Below are positions 52,097 to 61,751 of a stretch of 64,000 nt of DNA, piece by piece. Within the stretch, counting starts at the first letter, position 1. Every line of letters begins with the position of its first letter. This DNA comes from Alphaproteobacteria bacterium (lineage in GTDB: Bacteria > Pseudomonadota > Alphaproteobacteria > GCA-2731375), in NCBI GenBank assembly GCA_021776235.1, contig JAJFGG010000009.1, forward strand, positions 1 to 64,000. The letters run 5' to 3'. A model generated the notes under the pieces. The model made no database searches. It was not told the origin of the DNA and worked only from the letters and a program-made list of their open reading frames with translations. Both the position numbers and the translations under genes were made by a program.

Positions 52097-52599
52097 AGAA
52101 ACTGAGTCTTTCAATTGCCATAATAATCCTTTGCGTTTCAGGTACGTCAGCGATCGCCGATGAGGGCGGTGCCTTTGTCACCTTCAAGGTTCTGAAACCG
52201 GAAGTCGCCCTGGACCTGGCAAAAGCCGCGCTGGCGAGCTGCCGGAAAAATGGGTTTCAAGTCGCGGTCACCGTGGTCGACCGCTTCGGCATTACCCAGG
52301 TTACGCTGCGTGACCGGTATGCCGGCGCTCATACACCGGAAACCTCCAGGCGAAAGGCCTGGACGTCGGCCAGCTTTCGCGGTGCGACACTCGAGCTGGC
52401 CGGTGCGACGAAAGCGGGCAGCCAACTTTCCGGCGTGCGATTTGTTACAAACGCATTAATGGCAGGCGGTGGCGTACCTATTGATGCGGGCGGGACAATG
52501 GTGGGTGCGGTTGGCGTTTCCGGTGCGCCCACCGGTGATGCGGATGAAGCATGCGCACAGGCCGGAATAGACGCGGTCGAAGACCAGATCGCGTTTTAG
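52090..52599 (+). CDS. Exported HbpS/GlcG-like protein
   Basis: A 169-residue protein from ATG 52090 (MLKKLSLSIAI) with signal peptide ending near TSAIADE. The GlcG/HbpS fold is seen in LDLAKAALASCRKNGFQVAV, VTVVDRFGITQ, SRRKAWTSASF and GVPIDAGGTMVGAVGVSGAP. Family members bind haem or cofactors. Its stable place between soxS and soxR suggests a haem- or sulfur-related helper role, though this is unproven. The next gene follows closely. Confidence 0.87.
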   Translation: MLKKLSLSIAIIILCVSGTSAIADEGGAFVTFKVLKPEVALDLAKAALASCRKNGFQVAVTVVDRFGITQVTLRDRYAGAHTPETSRRKAWTSASFRGATLELAGATKAGSQLSGVRFVTNALMAGGGVPIDAGGTMVGAVGVSGAPTGDADEACAQAGIDAVEDQIAF

Positions 52600-52697
52600 C
52601 GGCATTCCACGGCAAAACGCTGCCGTTGTTGTATTGCCATGCCTGCCATGGCGATGATACATCTGCCACAGACACAGAAAACCTGATCGTTCTGGAC

Positions 52698-53045
52698 ATG
52701 CCCGCGAAACCACAGACTATGCCCGAAGACCTCAACGATCGCACCATGAGCGAAATGTTGAAGAATGCCCAATCCGCCACGGATCTGGTCAAGGCCGTGG
52801 CCCATGAAGGCCGCTTGATTATTCTGTGCATGCTGGCGGAAAAGGAGCGTTCCGTCACTGATCTGGAGCAAATTCTTTCGCTGAACCAGCCGTCCGTTTC
52901 ACAGCAGTTGGCGCGTCTGCGGTCCGATGGCTTGGTTGACACCCGGCGCGACGGCAAAACGATTTATTATTCATTGGCAAGCGAGAATGCCCGCAAGGTT
53001 GTCGAACTATTGTACGATCTGTACTGCAAGCCGCGCGTTCCTTAG
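52698..53045 (+). CDS. soxR: SoxR-type ArsR-family repressor
   Basis: A 115-residue winged-helix repressor if ATG 52698 is used; ATG 52719 and 52746 are alternatives, and the frame is open back to 52551. The ArsR core runs AHEGRLIILCMLAEKERSVT, QILSLNQPSVSQQLARLRS then DGKTIYYSL. A Cys in ILCMLAEKE and another near the C-terminus (LYCKPRVP) match the two-Cys layout of sulfane-sensing SoxR/SqrR proteins. It is the likely binder of the three 20-bp operators. Confidence 0.9.
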   Translation: MPAKPQTMPEDLNDRTMSEMLKNAQSATDLVKAVAHEGRLIILCMLAEKERSVTDLEQILSLNQPSVSQQLARLRSDGLVDTRRDGKTIYYSLASENARKVVELLYDLYCKPRVP

Positions 53046-53077
53046 GGCATCGAAACGGCGATATATTTGGCATCCTG

Positions 53078-54184
53078 ATGCAGGGGTCCGAGATAAATCT
53101 TCTCATGGGGCTTTGCGGCCTCATATCCGGCGGTCTGCTTGGCGCGGCCGCGCGGTACGGTGGGTTTTGCACCTTCGGCGCCATTGAAGATGGTTTTCTG
53201 GCACGGGACTTTCGGCGCCTGCGGGCCTGGGCATTGGCGGTCAGTATCGCCATCCTGCTTGTCGGCGTGATGCAGTTCGTCGGGGTTGGCCGGATCGAGG
53301 AATCATTTTATCTCGCCCCCCGCATAGCCTGGTTGTCAATCGTCGTCGGCGGCCTATTGTTTGGCTACGGCATGGCCATGGTGGGGACCTGCGGGCTTGG
53401 CTCTTTGGTCCGCCTTGGCGGTGGCGATCTTCGTTCCCTGGTCATCATGATCGTCATGGGTCTGTTTGCCTACATGACGGCACGGGGCCTACTCGGGTTG
53501 ATCCGGATTAACTGGCTCGACCCAGTCGGCACATCCCTTGAAAGCATATCCGGACAGGGGTTGGCCCATATTGCGGCCAAGATGTTTGGCGTTGACCTGC
53601 GGCTAAGTTGGCTCGTTACCGCATTATCGCTCGTAACCGCCATCTGGATCTGGTGCTTCAACAGCCGGAAATTCCGGGTCACTAAGCGTTTGCTGATCAG
53701 CGCATTTGCAGGCGGGTTCGCCATTGCCTTTGGATTTTTTGCCACGGGCTATCTTGGTGACGATCCCTTTAATCCCCAGCGCGTCGTATCCAGTACATTC
53801 GCGCTGCCGCCGGGCGAAGCATTGGTGTATCTCATGACATTTACCGGCGCGCATCTGGATTTTGGCATCGGCAGCGTCGCCGGTGTCGTGCTTGGCGCCT
53901 TTGCTGTCGCTGCCGGCAGAAAACAAATTCGTTTTGAGGCCTTTGATGATCACCGCGAAATGCGCCGCCACCTGTTTGGCGCCGCACTCATGGGGTTCGG
54001 CGGCGTAACCGCGATGGGTTGCACCATCGGGCAAGGCATGAGTGCCATGGCCGTGATGTCGGTTTCCGCGCCGCTCGTCCTGGCCAGCATTTTCCTCGGC
54101 GCCTGGATCGGCCTGCATAGTCTGATGGAGGGCTCGTTGATAGCCGGCTTGCGCATCGCCATGATCGATCACTGGCGCGGCTGA
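53078..54184 (+). CDS. YeeE/YedE-family (TsuA-like) thiosulfate transporter
   Basis: A 368-residue polytopic membrane protein with the three conserved Cys regions of the YeeE family: YGGFCTFGAIEDG, GTCGLGSLVRLGGG and AMGCTIGQGMSAM. In characterised members these cysteines pass thiosulfate through the membrane. Located 32 bp after soxR. It probably imports thiosulfate or another sulfur compound for the regulon. Confidence 0.9.
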   Translation: MQGSEINLLMGLCGLISGGLLGAAARYGGFCTFGAIEDGFLARDFRRLRAWALAVSIAILLVGVMQFVGVGRIEESFYLAPRIAWLSIVVGGLLFGYGMAMVGTCGLGSLVRLGGGDLRSLVIMIVMGLFAYMTARGLLGLIRINWLDPVGTSLESISGQGLAHIAAKMFGVDLRLSWLVTALSLVTAIWIWCFNSRKFRVTKRLLISAFAGGFAIAFGFFATGYLGDDPFNPQRVVSSTFALPPGEALVYLMTFTGAHLDFGIGSVAGVVLGAFAVAAGRKQIRFEAFDDHREMRRHLFGAALMGFGGVTAMGCTIGQGMSAMAVMSVSAPLVLASIFLGAWIGLHSLMEGSLIAGLRIAMIDHWRG

Positions 54185-54358
54185 ACAGACGGCGTCTGAT
54201 TTATTTCGCTGATTCCATCACCAAAAATAACCCCGATTGTTCGTAGGCCCGGGAAAGACCGTTATGTTGGTCGCTGCCGCAAGGCAACCGATGTCGTGTG
54301 CCGGCACAGCCGACCAACGGACCGATTCTTGATCGCTTCATCGGCCAATGGAATATCG

Positions 54359-55165
54359 TCAGTTTCTGACGGCGACGGCTTTGAAAAACGTGTAACAAAA
54401 TACGCCATCGACTTCCGTCGTCCTGTACAGATCTTCGATGCCTGCATCAAAAGTGCTTGCAGTGACCAGTTCGGCATCAAGCGCAGCCTCACGTACACCT
54501 TCGATCATGGCGGTAAAGGTATCCCTGGTGAAGCCGTTGACGAGGCCGGGTTTGCTGGCGTCAACATAGACCATACGCGGACTGACGTTAATCGCGTCGA
54601 ATCCCGCCTGGCGTAAGAGCGGGTAGAGCTCTCTTCCGATCAGCGCATTGCCGCCCGCTCGCCTTTGCAGTTCGACCTGACATTGTATGGCCTGCCTGGC
54701 TGCCTTGCTGTCCGGATAGAAATATGCCGAGTCATGATCACCTTCAATAACGGTGATGGTACCGCCGACCTTGAGAAGTCTTTTCAGCGCTTTCAGGGCC
54801 TGCCCCGGCCGCGAAAGATGCTCTAAGACGTGGCAGACGAACACATGATCAAAGGACTCTGGCTGAAAGTGCAAATCGAAAATATCTGCCCTTTCAAAAC
54901 GAACGTTGTTCACACCTGTGGACGTTACAGCCTTCGCCGCTTGGGCAATTGAAGCAGCAGAAATGTCGATGGATGTGAACAACGCATCCGGGCTGTTACG
55001 GGCCAGGGTAACCGTTTGCGCGCCAACACCGCAGCCGGCTTCCAGAATGCGGCTGCCCTTTCGATAGTGGGTATCCCTATGCAAGAGCCCGACCAGCGCG
55101 TCGGCCTGATCCTGAAGCCGCCGGTTTTCTCTGGGGTCGTACCCGTGAACATAAGCTTGGTCCAT
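54359..55165 (-). CDS. Class I SAM-dependent methyltransferase
   Basis: About 268 residues from ATG 55165 (MDQAYVHGYDPRE). The SAM-binding motif I is ILEAGCGVGAQT near residue 40, with SIDIS as the acidic loop and DHVFVCHVLEHL later. Start chosen by family fit; the frame extends to 55228. Substrate unknown. Gap of 174 bp to the thiosulfate transporter is convergent and holds no gene. Confidence 0.9.
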   Translation of the reverse strand: MDQAYVHGYDPRENRRLQDQADALVGLLHRDTHYRKGSRILEAGCGVGAQTVTLARNSPDALFTSIDISAASIAQAAKAVTSTGVNNVRFERADIFDLHFQPESFDHVFVCHVLEHLSRPGQALKALKRLLKVGGTITVIEGDHDSAYFYPDSKAARQAIQCQVELQRRAGGNALIGRELYPLLRQAGFDAINVSPRMVYVDASKPGLVNGFTRDTFTAMIEGVREAALDAELVTASTFDAGIEDLYRTTEVDGVFCYTFFKAVAVRN

Positions 55166-55337
55166 GGCAACATACTTTCCTACGGCGCGCACGCCATGCC
55201 ACCGATGCACGTTGCACTGAACAGGCAACTATGGCGGGCTTGCGTTCCTTTCTTCCTGTCCAGCATGGCATCCCGCGCATAGAACGGCCGGTCAAGCAAG
55301 ATAAGCCGGCGTTACGGCTACACACGGTCTTGACCTG

Positions 55338-56417
55338 CTAGGCAACCTTGGGCAGCACCTCGTTCTTGAGCAGTGACATGGATTGGTGCCAGGCTTCGTA
55401 GGGTTCCCATTCGTGGCCCATTGCGAGAAGGGTACCGAACGCGCCGACCTCGCCCGTCAGGTCGTTGAGTTTTTGCGCCACCTCATCGACGCTGCCGACG
55501 ATAAACACATTATCGACAAGGTAATCCATGGTCACGTCACTGTCCGCCATGTCCGGGTCGTTCTTCAGAAGTTGCAGCATGCCGACCTTTGGCAGCAGGC
55601 GCAAAAAATACTGTTCGAAATCGCGGGCCATGACGCCGCTTAGCGCCTGTTTTCGCGCTTCGGCGCCGGTCTCGGCGACGAATATTTCCCGCGCCACCCG
55701 CCAGGCACCACGATCGGCGGTTCGCCCGGCCTCGCTGGCGCCTTCCTCGATGGCGTCCCAATGGGTCTTCAGCAGGACCGGAGGGATCAGGTTAATGGAC
55801 ATGGGAATCCAGCCCCGGCTGCCGGCCATCTTGAGGGTCGGCGAGCGCGGCGACACGCCGGCCACGGCGATCGGCGGGTGTGGCGTCTGGTAGGGACGGA
55901 TATGGGCGCGCAGGCCGATGTCTTCCTCGGTCTCGGGTATGGTAAACTTCCACCAATCGCTCTCGTAGACTCCCGGCTTTGGATCGGCCCACATTTGCAG
56001 GATGGTGTCCAGCGACGCGCGGGTATAGGCGGCGTTGTCCACCGTCGCATCGTCGCCCCAATAGCCGAATACCTGCATGTCGCCGGGAAAGCTGCCGGTG
56101 CCAATGCCCCAGTTGAACCGGCCCTCGGCCATATGGTCCAACTGCGCAATCCGGTTGGCCAGAGCGAAGGGGTTGTGGTTCGGCATACAGCTGACACCCG
56201 TACCCAGGCGGATCTGCTTGGTCAGGGCAATGGCCTGCGCGATGAACAATTCCGGCGATGGGATGTTCTCCCACTCGGACGTGAAATGCTCGCCGATCCA
56301 GGCTTCGGCATAACCAAGCGCGTCGAGCGCGACAATCTGCGCCATGTCCGATTTAAGGGTCTCGGTGAAATTGGACCCCGGCGGGTGCAGAGGCATGGTG
56401 AACAGGCCAAGTTGCAT
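55338..56417 (-). CDS. LLM-class flavin-dependent monooxygenase
   Basis: A 359-residue luciferase-like flavoprotein from ATG 56417 (MQLGLFTMPLHPP), with GGAGAG upstream. It shows GYAEAWIGEHFTSEWENIP, IRLGTGVSCMPNHNPF and RFNWGIGTGSFPGDM, typical of the alkanal monooxygenase group. It needs FMNH2 from a separate reductase, not seen here. Follows the amidase gene on the minus strand by about 50 bp, so an operon is likely. Confidence 0.92.
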   Translation of the reverse strand: MQLGLFTMPLHPPGSNFTETLKSDMAQIVALDALGYAEAWIGEHFTSEWENIPSPELFIAQAIALTKQIRLGTGVSCMPNHNPFALANRIAQLDHMAEGRFNWGIGTGSFPGDMQVFGYWGDDATVDNAAYTRASLDTILQMWADPKPGVYESDWWKFTIPETEEDIGLRAHIRPYQTPHPPIAVAGVSPRSPTLKMAGSRGWIPMSINLIPPVLLKTHWDAIEEGASEAGRTADRGAWRVAREIFVAETGAEARKQALSGVMARDFEQYFLRLLPKVGMLQLLKNDPDMADSDVTMDYLVDNVFIVGSVDEVAQKLNDLTGEVGAFGTLLAMGHEWEPYEAWHQSMSLLKNEVLPKVA

Positions 56418-56467
56418 GGAACGCTCTCCTAGATGCGCGGGCGGCCCGGCCAGACCGCCCACAACTG

Positions 56468-57886
56468 TCAAACGGCCGGATGCCGATGATGCCAGTCGGT
56501 CTCGCGCTGATAGGCGTGGCCGGCCCGGACCAGGACGTCTTCTTCCATATGCCGACCGACAAACTGGATCGCGACCGGCATGCCGGATTTGGTAAAGCCT
56601 GACGGCATGGTCAGGGCCGGGCTGCCTGTCAAATCGAACGGCGCGGTAAATCGCAGCAGGGATGACAACAGTTCCGGGTCTTCACCCAACGCTTCCAGCT
56701 GTTTCCACGTCGGCGACGCCGCAGCCTGGGCCGGAATGACAAGGACATCAATGTCGTCGAACATGGCCCGCACCTGGCCGCAGAAATCATGCCGGTGCAG
56801 CAGAATTTCCTGGTAGTCCGTCGCCGATAGCGAATGTCCAAGATCGATCAGTCCCGCCAGGGCAGAGCCATAACGGTCTTTCCGTTTCGGATAGGTATCG
56901 CGATGGGCATGGGCCGTCTCGATACCGCAATGGGCGGACCACTCGTCCACCACCACGTCGGTGTCCGGGAACGTCACTTCCCGTAGATCAGCGCCCTGCG
57001 CTTTGAGCACGGCCAATGCGTCCCTGACCGTGGCAACCATATCGCCGTCCGCGCCGCGGCGGTTGTATTTCGGATCGAAGCCAATGCGAAGGCCATTGAG
57101 GCCGCGTTCCAGCCCCGCCAGATAGTTCGGCACCGGCACGGTGGCGGCCGTCGGATCTTTCCCATCAGCGCCAGCGATCACACCCAGAACAGCGCCTGTG
57201 TCCGCCGCGCTACGGCACATCGGTCCGACATGATCAAGCGTGGGCGCCAGATCAAAGACGCCGTGGCGCGAGACCCGGCCCCAGGTCGGTTTCAACCCCG
57301 TCACGCCGTTCGCCGCCGAGGGAAAGCGGATCGACCCGCCGGTATCGGAGCCAAGGGAAGCAAAACACAGGCCGGCCGCAGTCGCGACGCCGGAGCCCGA
57401 GGACGAGGCCCCCGGCCAATGATCGCGGTGCCAGGGATTCACCGGCGGCGTAATATCCGGATGATGGTCGGCAAAGGCGCCCTCTGTCATCTGCAACTTG
57501 CCCAGCAGGACGGCGCCCGCGTCCGCGAACCGTTTCACCACCGTGGCGTCGAACTTTGGCTTGAAATTCTTGTGAATGGCCATGCCCGCCGCCGTGGCGA
57601 CACCCTTGGTGAAACAAAGATCCTTTACCGCGATCGGGACGCCATGCAGCGGCCCTTTGATCCGGCCGCGCGAAATTTCCGCTTCGGCCTTTTTCGCCTG
57701 TTTCAGGGCCAGCTCCGCCGTCACCGTTGCGTAGGACTTTAGCCGCTTGTCCTTGGCCGAGATGCGTTTCAGCATGTGTTCGGTCAGCTCGACCGGCGAG
57801 ATTTCCTTGCGGTGAAGCCGTTGCGCGACATCCAACAAGCCGCCGTAGTGTGCATTTCTGGTTCCCATACCGTCCTCCATAGCCAT
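56468..57886 (-). CDS. Amidase (amidase-signature family)
   Basis: A 472-residue amidase; starts at 57886, 57880 or 57868 are possible. Catalytic residues are Lys in IAVKDLCFTKG, cis-Ser in GASSSGSGVATAAG and the nucleophile in GSDTGGSIRFPSA. Full length for the family. Divergent from the VOC gene at 57958. Confidence 0.93.
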   Translation of the reverse strand: MAMEDGMGTRNAHYGGLLDVAQRLHRKEISPVELTEHMLKRISAKDKRLKSYATVTAELALKQAKKAEAEISRGRIKGPLHGVPIAVKDLCFTKGVATAAGMAIHKNFKPKFDATVVKRFADAGAVLLGKLQMTEGAFADHHPDITPPVNPWHRDHWPGASSSGSGVATAAGLCFASLGSDTGGSIRFPSAANGVTGLKPTWGRVSRHGVFDLAPTLDHVGPMCRSAADTGAVLGVIAGADGKDPTAATVPVPNYLAGLERGLNGLRIGFDPKYNRRGADGDMVATVRDALAVLKAQGADLREVTFPDTDVVVDEWSAHCGIETAHAHRDTYPKRKDRYGSALAGLIDLGHSLSATDYQEILLHRHDFCGQVRAMFDDIDVLVIPAQAAASPTWKQLEALGEDPELLSSLLRFTAPFDLTGSPALTMPSGFTKSGMPVAIQFVGRHMEEDVLVRAGHAYQRETDWHHRHPAV

Positions 57887-57957
57887 GCCCCGTCGAGGCA
57901 GTGTAGCATGGCCGGTACTTTCTTAGGAACAACCGGCATTGAGAGGAAACGCGCGGC

Positions 57958-58341
57958 ATGGCGGTCATCGGTATTGAAGAGATATTCCTCAAGGTCAAGG
58001 ACATGGAGAAGGCAATCGAATTCTATCACGGCATGCTCGGCATTCCGTTGGACAAGCAGGACGAGGAACGAACCTATTTACAGGCCGAGCGTGGCCACAT
58101 CGTTCTGCAAATGGAAAACAACACCGGTCGCCATCAGGGTGGCGGACCGCTGCACTATGCCATGACCGTGACGGAAGAGAACTTCGACGAGATCCTGGAA
58201 AAATTTGTGGGCAGCCGTTATTTCACACGTGGCCCTTACGGCGAGAGGGGCAAGGGCAGGGCACTCTTCATGATGGATCCCGATGGCAACGAGACCGAGG
58301 TGAACACCCGGTATCTTTATGGTGTGCCCCAGCGCGAATGA
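57958..58341 (+). CDS. VOC-superfamily (glyoxalase-like) protein
   Basis: A 127-residue VOC protein with EIFLKVKDMEKAIEFYHGML at the N-terminus, a metal-ligand-like His in GGPLHYAMTV and Glu in DPDGNETEVNTRY. GAGAGG lies upstream. Divergent from the amidase. Function unknown. Confidence 0.88.
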   Translation: MAVIGIEEIFLKVKDMEKAIEFYHGMLGIPLDKQDEERTYLQAERGHIVLQMENNTGRHQGGGPLHYAMTVTEENFDEILEKFVGSRYFTRGPYGERGKGRALFMMDPDGNETEVNTRYLYGVPQRE

Positions 58342-58448
58342 CGGGAAAAGACCACCGCATTACAGGGTTATCCCGATAAACCTCTTATCTGAGTGGTTAA
58401 ACAGTTTCGCCTCCTGCAGAAACCTGCAGGGACGGATGGGCCGCAAAG

Positions 58449-58937
58449 TTACGGCGTCTTGCGAAAGAATTCCGGGCGGTCTCGGACCGGATCCAGCAGC
58501 GACCAGTCACCTTGGTTCAGAGTATAGCCAAGAGGATGCGGCGGCCGGGCTTCCATATCCAGGGCGCGCATGACCCGGTCGTCCCGATAGTAACATTGTG
58601 CCGTAATGGCGGCCAAAAGGCCGGCCTCTGCCGGATGCCGCTGGCGAAAGGTTTCAGCGACACCTGCCAGTACGTCCTGGTCCAGGGGAAGCGCCCCGAA
58701 ATCCCCATCCTGGCAGTCCTGCGATACCTCGTCGAGGGCCGACAAGGCCGTGCTTACTTCAACCTGCTGCGATCTGGCAGTGGCCAGGATATCGGTGAAA
58801 ATCGCCGTATCACCCGCGCTTGGCAGGCCATATTCCTGGCTGGCGGGAATAATCATTTCTACCAGGGTTTTCAGGGCCTGGGTCTCCTCGGCCGTGAACG
58901 ATTCCCCGGCCGCATCGGTGCTGTGTTGATCACCCAT
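58449..58937 (-). CDS. Gluconate 2-dehydrogenase subunit 3-like protein
   Basis: A 162-residue protein resembling the small subunit of membrane gluconate 2-dehydrogenases: FTAEETQALKTLVEMIIPAS and a short C-terminal HPLGYTLNQGDWSLLDPV. Such subunits usually carry a Tat signal to export the GMC flavoprotein partner. No twin-Arg is visible here, so the complex may stay in the cytoplasm. Located 9 bp after the GMC gene. Confidence 0.85.
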   Translation of the reverse strand: MGDQHSTDAAGESFTAEETQALKTLVEMIIPASQEYGLPSAGDTAIFTDILATARSQQVEVSTALSALDEVSQDCQDGDFGALPLDQDVLAGVAETFRQRHPAEAGLLAAITAQCYYRDDRVMRALDMEARPPHPLGYTLNQGDWSLLDPVRDRPEFFRKTP

Positions 58938-58946
58938 AATCTGTCC

Positions 58947-60551
58947 CTAATCGAAAAGGTTGGCCAGCCGCTGTTTCATTTGCTCGGCAATGTAAAGCGC
59001 CAGGGCCTGAATGGTGCGGGTGGGATTGACCCCGGCGGAGGTCACGAAGATGCTGCCATCAACCACGAACAGGTTTTTCACATCATGACTGCGACCCCAA
59101 TCGTTGACCACGGATCGTGCGGGATCCAGGCCCATGCGGGCCGTGCCCATCAGATGCCAGCCGCCATAACTGATCGGAGCCTGGGTCATGATGTCACGGG
59201 CACCGGCCGCGCGCAGCACTTCGCTGCCGCGCTCTATGGCGTGGTCCATCATCTTTCTGCTGTTCTGGCTCAGGGTATAACTGATCTTCGGCGCCGGGAT
59301 ACCGTCGCTGTCCGTCAGTTCCGGATCCAGCGTAACCCGGTTGTGTTCTTCCGGCAGGTCCTCGCAGATCGCCACCATGCCGGCGATGCGGTTGAACAGA
59401 CCCCGAAAAGCCTGGTGATGCCCTACCCCCCAGGGAATCCTGCCGCGCTGCAGTCCCATCAAAGCGGTCGAAACCGGGCCGAAGCCACGGTGAATTTCAA
59501 ACGTGTAGCCGCGCACGAAATCCCGCGCCGCATCGGTTTCGTAAAATTCCTGACTGCGGATGCACTTGCCGGGGCCTTTATAGCCATCAAGCGCTTCATC
59601 GAAGACGCCCATGATCGAGGCATAGGGGTGAAACATCAGGTTCCTGCCGACCAATCCGCTGCTGTTGGCCAGGCCATCGGGAAACGCCGTGGATTTTGAA
59701 TTAAGCAAAATGCGCGGCGTGCCCACACCGTTGCAGGCGAGCACCACCACATGGGCCTGCAAGGCCTGTTCGACCCCATCGCCATCATAATAGATGACGC
59801 CCGTGGCCATGCCGTCAGCATCCACGGTGATCTCCCGCACCCGGCAGCGCGTGCGCAGTTCGACGCCGGCGCGGATGGCATGGGGCCAATAGGTGATATC
59901 CGTACTGGCCTTGGCGCCCTGGGCGCAACCGCTGACGCAGGCGCCCAGATTTATGCATTTGTCACGGCCGTCATAAGGCTCGGTGGCGATGGCGGTGTCG
60001 GACGGCCACCAATGCCAGTTCAGCTTGTTGAAGCCCCTGGCGATGGCTTCCCCCGATTTGCCCAGGGGCAGGGGCGGCATCCGCTTGACGTTATCCCCCG
60101 GATAGGCGGGGTCGCCGGGCAAACCGGCAACACCCATCATGCGGTCGTTCTCGGCGTAGTGGGGCGCCAGCGTGGCGCAATCGATGGGCCAGTCGTCGGC
60201 CACGCCGTCAAGACTGTTGACCCGAAAGTCGGAAGGATGAAAGCGGGGGAAATGTCCGGCATAAAGAACCGTACCGCCGCCAACGCCATTATAATTGGCC
60301 ACTTTGATGGGCGAGTCTTCTTCCGCGATGGGATAGTCGGCGGCAAGCCGGCGCTGATTGGGACTGATGGCGAAGTCACTCTGCCCGCGGGCCTCCCAGT
60401 CGCGCCCGGTGCTGGGATAATCCGCCGGTTTCATCATATCACCTTGTTCAAGGCAGACGATCCGCATGCGGGTTTCGGCCAGGCTCCACGCTACTGCCGC
60501 GCCGGACGCGCCGGCGCCGATAATCAGTACATCAATGGGTTGCTCGGTCAT
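58947..60551 (-). CDS. GMC-family FAD oxidoreductase
   Basis: A 534-residue GMC enzyme. The FAD-binding motif is VLIIGAGASGAAVAWSLAE (residues 8-26), with GVGGGTVLYAGHFPRF and the C-terminal catalytic region YGGWHLMGTARMG. It contains CINLGACVSGC, a Cys-rich segment seen in related dehydrogenases. With the subunit 3-like protein it probably forms an alcohol or sugar dehydrogenase; the c-type cytochrome subunit is absent. Confidence 0.92.
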   Translation of the reverse strand: MTEQPIDVLIIGAGASGAAVAWSLAETRMRIVCLEQGDMMKPADYPSTGRDWEARGQSDFAISPNQRRLAADYPIAEEDSPIKVANYNGVGGGTVLYAGHFPRFHPSDFRVNSLDGVADDWPIDCATLAPHYAENDRMMGVAGLPGDPAYPGDNVKRMPPLPLGKSGEAIARGFNKLNWHWWPSDTAIATEPYDGRDKCINLGACVSGCAQGAKASTDITYWPHAIRAGVELRTRCRVREITVDADGMATGVIYYDGDGVEQALQAHVVVLACNGVGTPRILLNSKSTAFPDGLANSSGLVGRNLMFHPYASIMGVFDEALDGYKGPGKCIRSQEFYETDAARDFVRGYTFEIHRGFGPVSTALMGLQRGRIPWGVGHHQAFRGLFNRIAGMVAICEDLPEEHNRVTLDPELTDSDGIPAPKISYTLSQNSRKMMDHAIERGSEVLRAAGARDIMTQAPISYGGWHLMGTARMGLDPARSVVNDWGRSHDVKNLFVVDGSIFVTSAGVNPTRTIQALALYIAEQMKQRLANLFD

Positions 60552-60604
60552 TCAGACTCCCGATGCCAGGGGCGGAATTGCGATCAAGGATGCCGCTAAA
60601 AATC

Positions 60605-61579
60605 CTACGGCGCCAGCATGATCTTGCCAATGGTGTCACGGCGCAGCAACGTCTCCATCGCCGCGGCGCCATCGGCCATGGGAAAGGTACGGGCGATTGG
60701 CGCCCGTAGACCGCTATCGCCCAGCAGTTTCACGATGGCCTCGTTCATTTCGATGAAGGCCGCCGGATCGCGTTTCATCCAGCCGCCCAGGAACGAGCCG
60801 ATCACCGCGCAGTTTTTCAACAAAGGCAGATTGGTTGGCGCATCCGCAATACGGCCGCTGGCGAAACCAAGCACCAGGATACGGCCGAACATGTTGATGC
60901 AACGCAGGCTCTGATCGAAAATATCGCCGCCGATCACTTCAAAAATCACATCGGCACCGTCGCCGCCGGTCAACTCGTTGACCCGGTCCTTGAAGCTCTC
61001 GCGAGAGTAGTCGATGGTTTCCGTAAAACCATTATCGTGCAGGAAGGCGGCCTTCTCCGGACTGCCGACGGCGCCAATAACCCGGGCGCCGAGGTGGCGG
61101 CCCAACTGCATGGCGGAAAAACCGATGCCACCGGTAGCACCGGTGACCACAAGTGTTTCACCTGCTGCCAGGTGGGCCCGTTTGACCAGGGCCAGATAGG
61201 ACGGACTGAAGGTAAGCCGGAAGGCTGCCGCCTGCTCGTCATCGACGTTGTCCGGTGTCGCGACGACCGCCTCCTCGCCGACCACTCTCTCCTCGACGAA
61301 GGCGCCGAAATAATCCAGTGCCGAGATGCGCTGACCGACCCGGACACGGGTGACTTCCGACCCGACCTCGGTGACAACGCCGGCAGATACCGCGCCGGGC
61401 ACAAAGGGTAAAGGCGGCTTGAGCTGATACATGCCACGCACCATGAGGGTGTCCATGAATCCCAGCGTGCCAACCGCGGTACGGTAGCGGACCTGCATCG
61501 GCCCGCAGATTTGGCCCGGAACATCGGTCCAGGCGAGTTCGCTGATGGGCCCGAATCTTTCGCAAAGAAGCGCTTTCAT
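60605..61579 (-). CDS. NADPH:quinone oxidoreductase-like MDR-family protein
   Basis: A 324-residue medium-chain reductase from ATG 61579 (MKALLCERFGPIS). It shows VVTGATGGIGFSAMQLGRHL (NADP binding) and lacks structural zinc cysteines, fitting the zeta-crystallin/QOR branch. Located 53 bp before the GMC gene, on the same strand. Confidence 0.92.
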   Translation of the reverse strand: MKALLCERFGPISELAWTDVPGQICGPMQVRYRTAVGTLGFMDTLMVRGMYQLKPPLPFVPGAVSAGVVTEVGSEVTRVRVGQRISALDYFGAFVEERVVGEEAVVATPDNVDDEQAAAFRLTFSPSYLALVKRAHLAAGETLVVTGATGGIGFSAMQLGRHLGARVIGAVGSPEKAAFLHDNGFTETIDYSRESFKDRVNELTGGDGADVIFEVIGGDIFDQSLRCINMFGRILVLGFASGRIADAPTNLPLLKNCAVIGSFLGGWMKRDPAAFIEMNEAIVKLLGDSGLRAPIARTFPMADGAAAMETLLRRDTIGKIMLAP

Positions 61580-61751
61580 AAATCCTCCAAGTGATCTAGC
61601 GGCGGCCAATCTAGCCGATATTCAGTATCCATTGAGTCCCGGCCCGTAATGAATGGCAAAAATGATCGCGGGAACCTGTTAACCATTTTTTTGCCGAAGC
61701 ATGGGAGTCTCGCCGGTCTACGGGTAACGATCATGGCAATTCGTAGCGTCA

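Noticed and set aside
52551-52697. CHACHG, a haem-like CxxCH, in frame upstream of soxR
   Set aside because: It lies in the region overlapping the end of the HbpS-like gene and before the probable soxR start. A single chance CxxCH without a cytochrome fold is not evidence of a gene.
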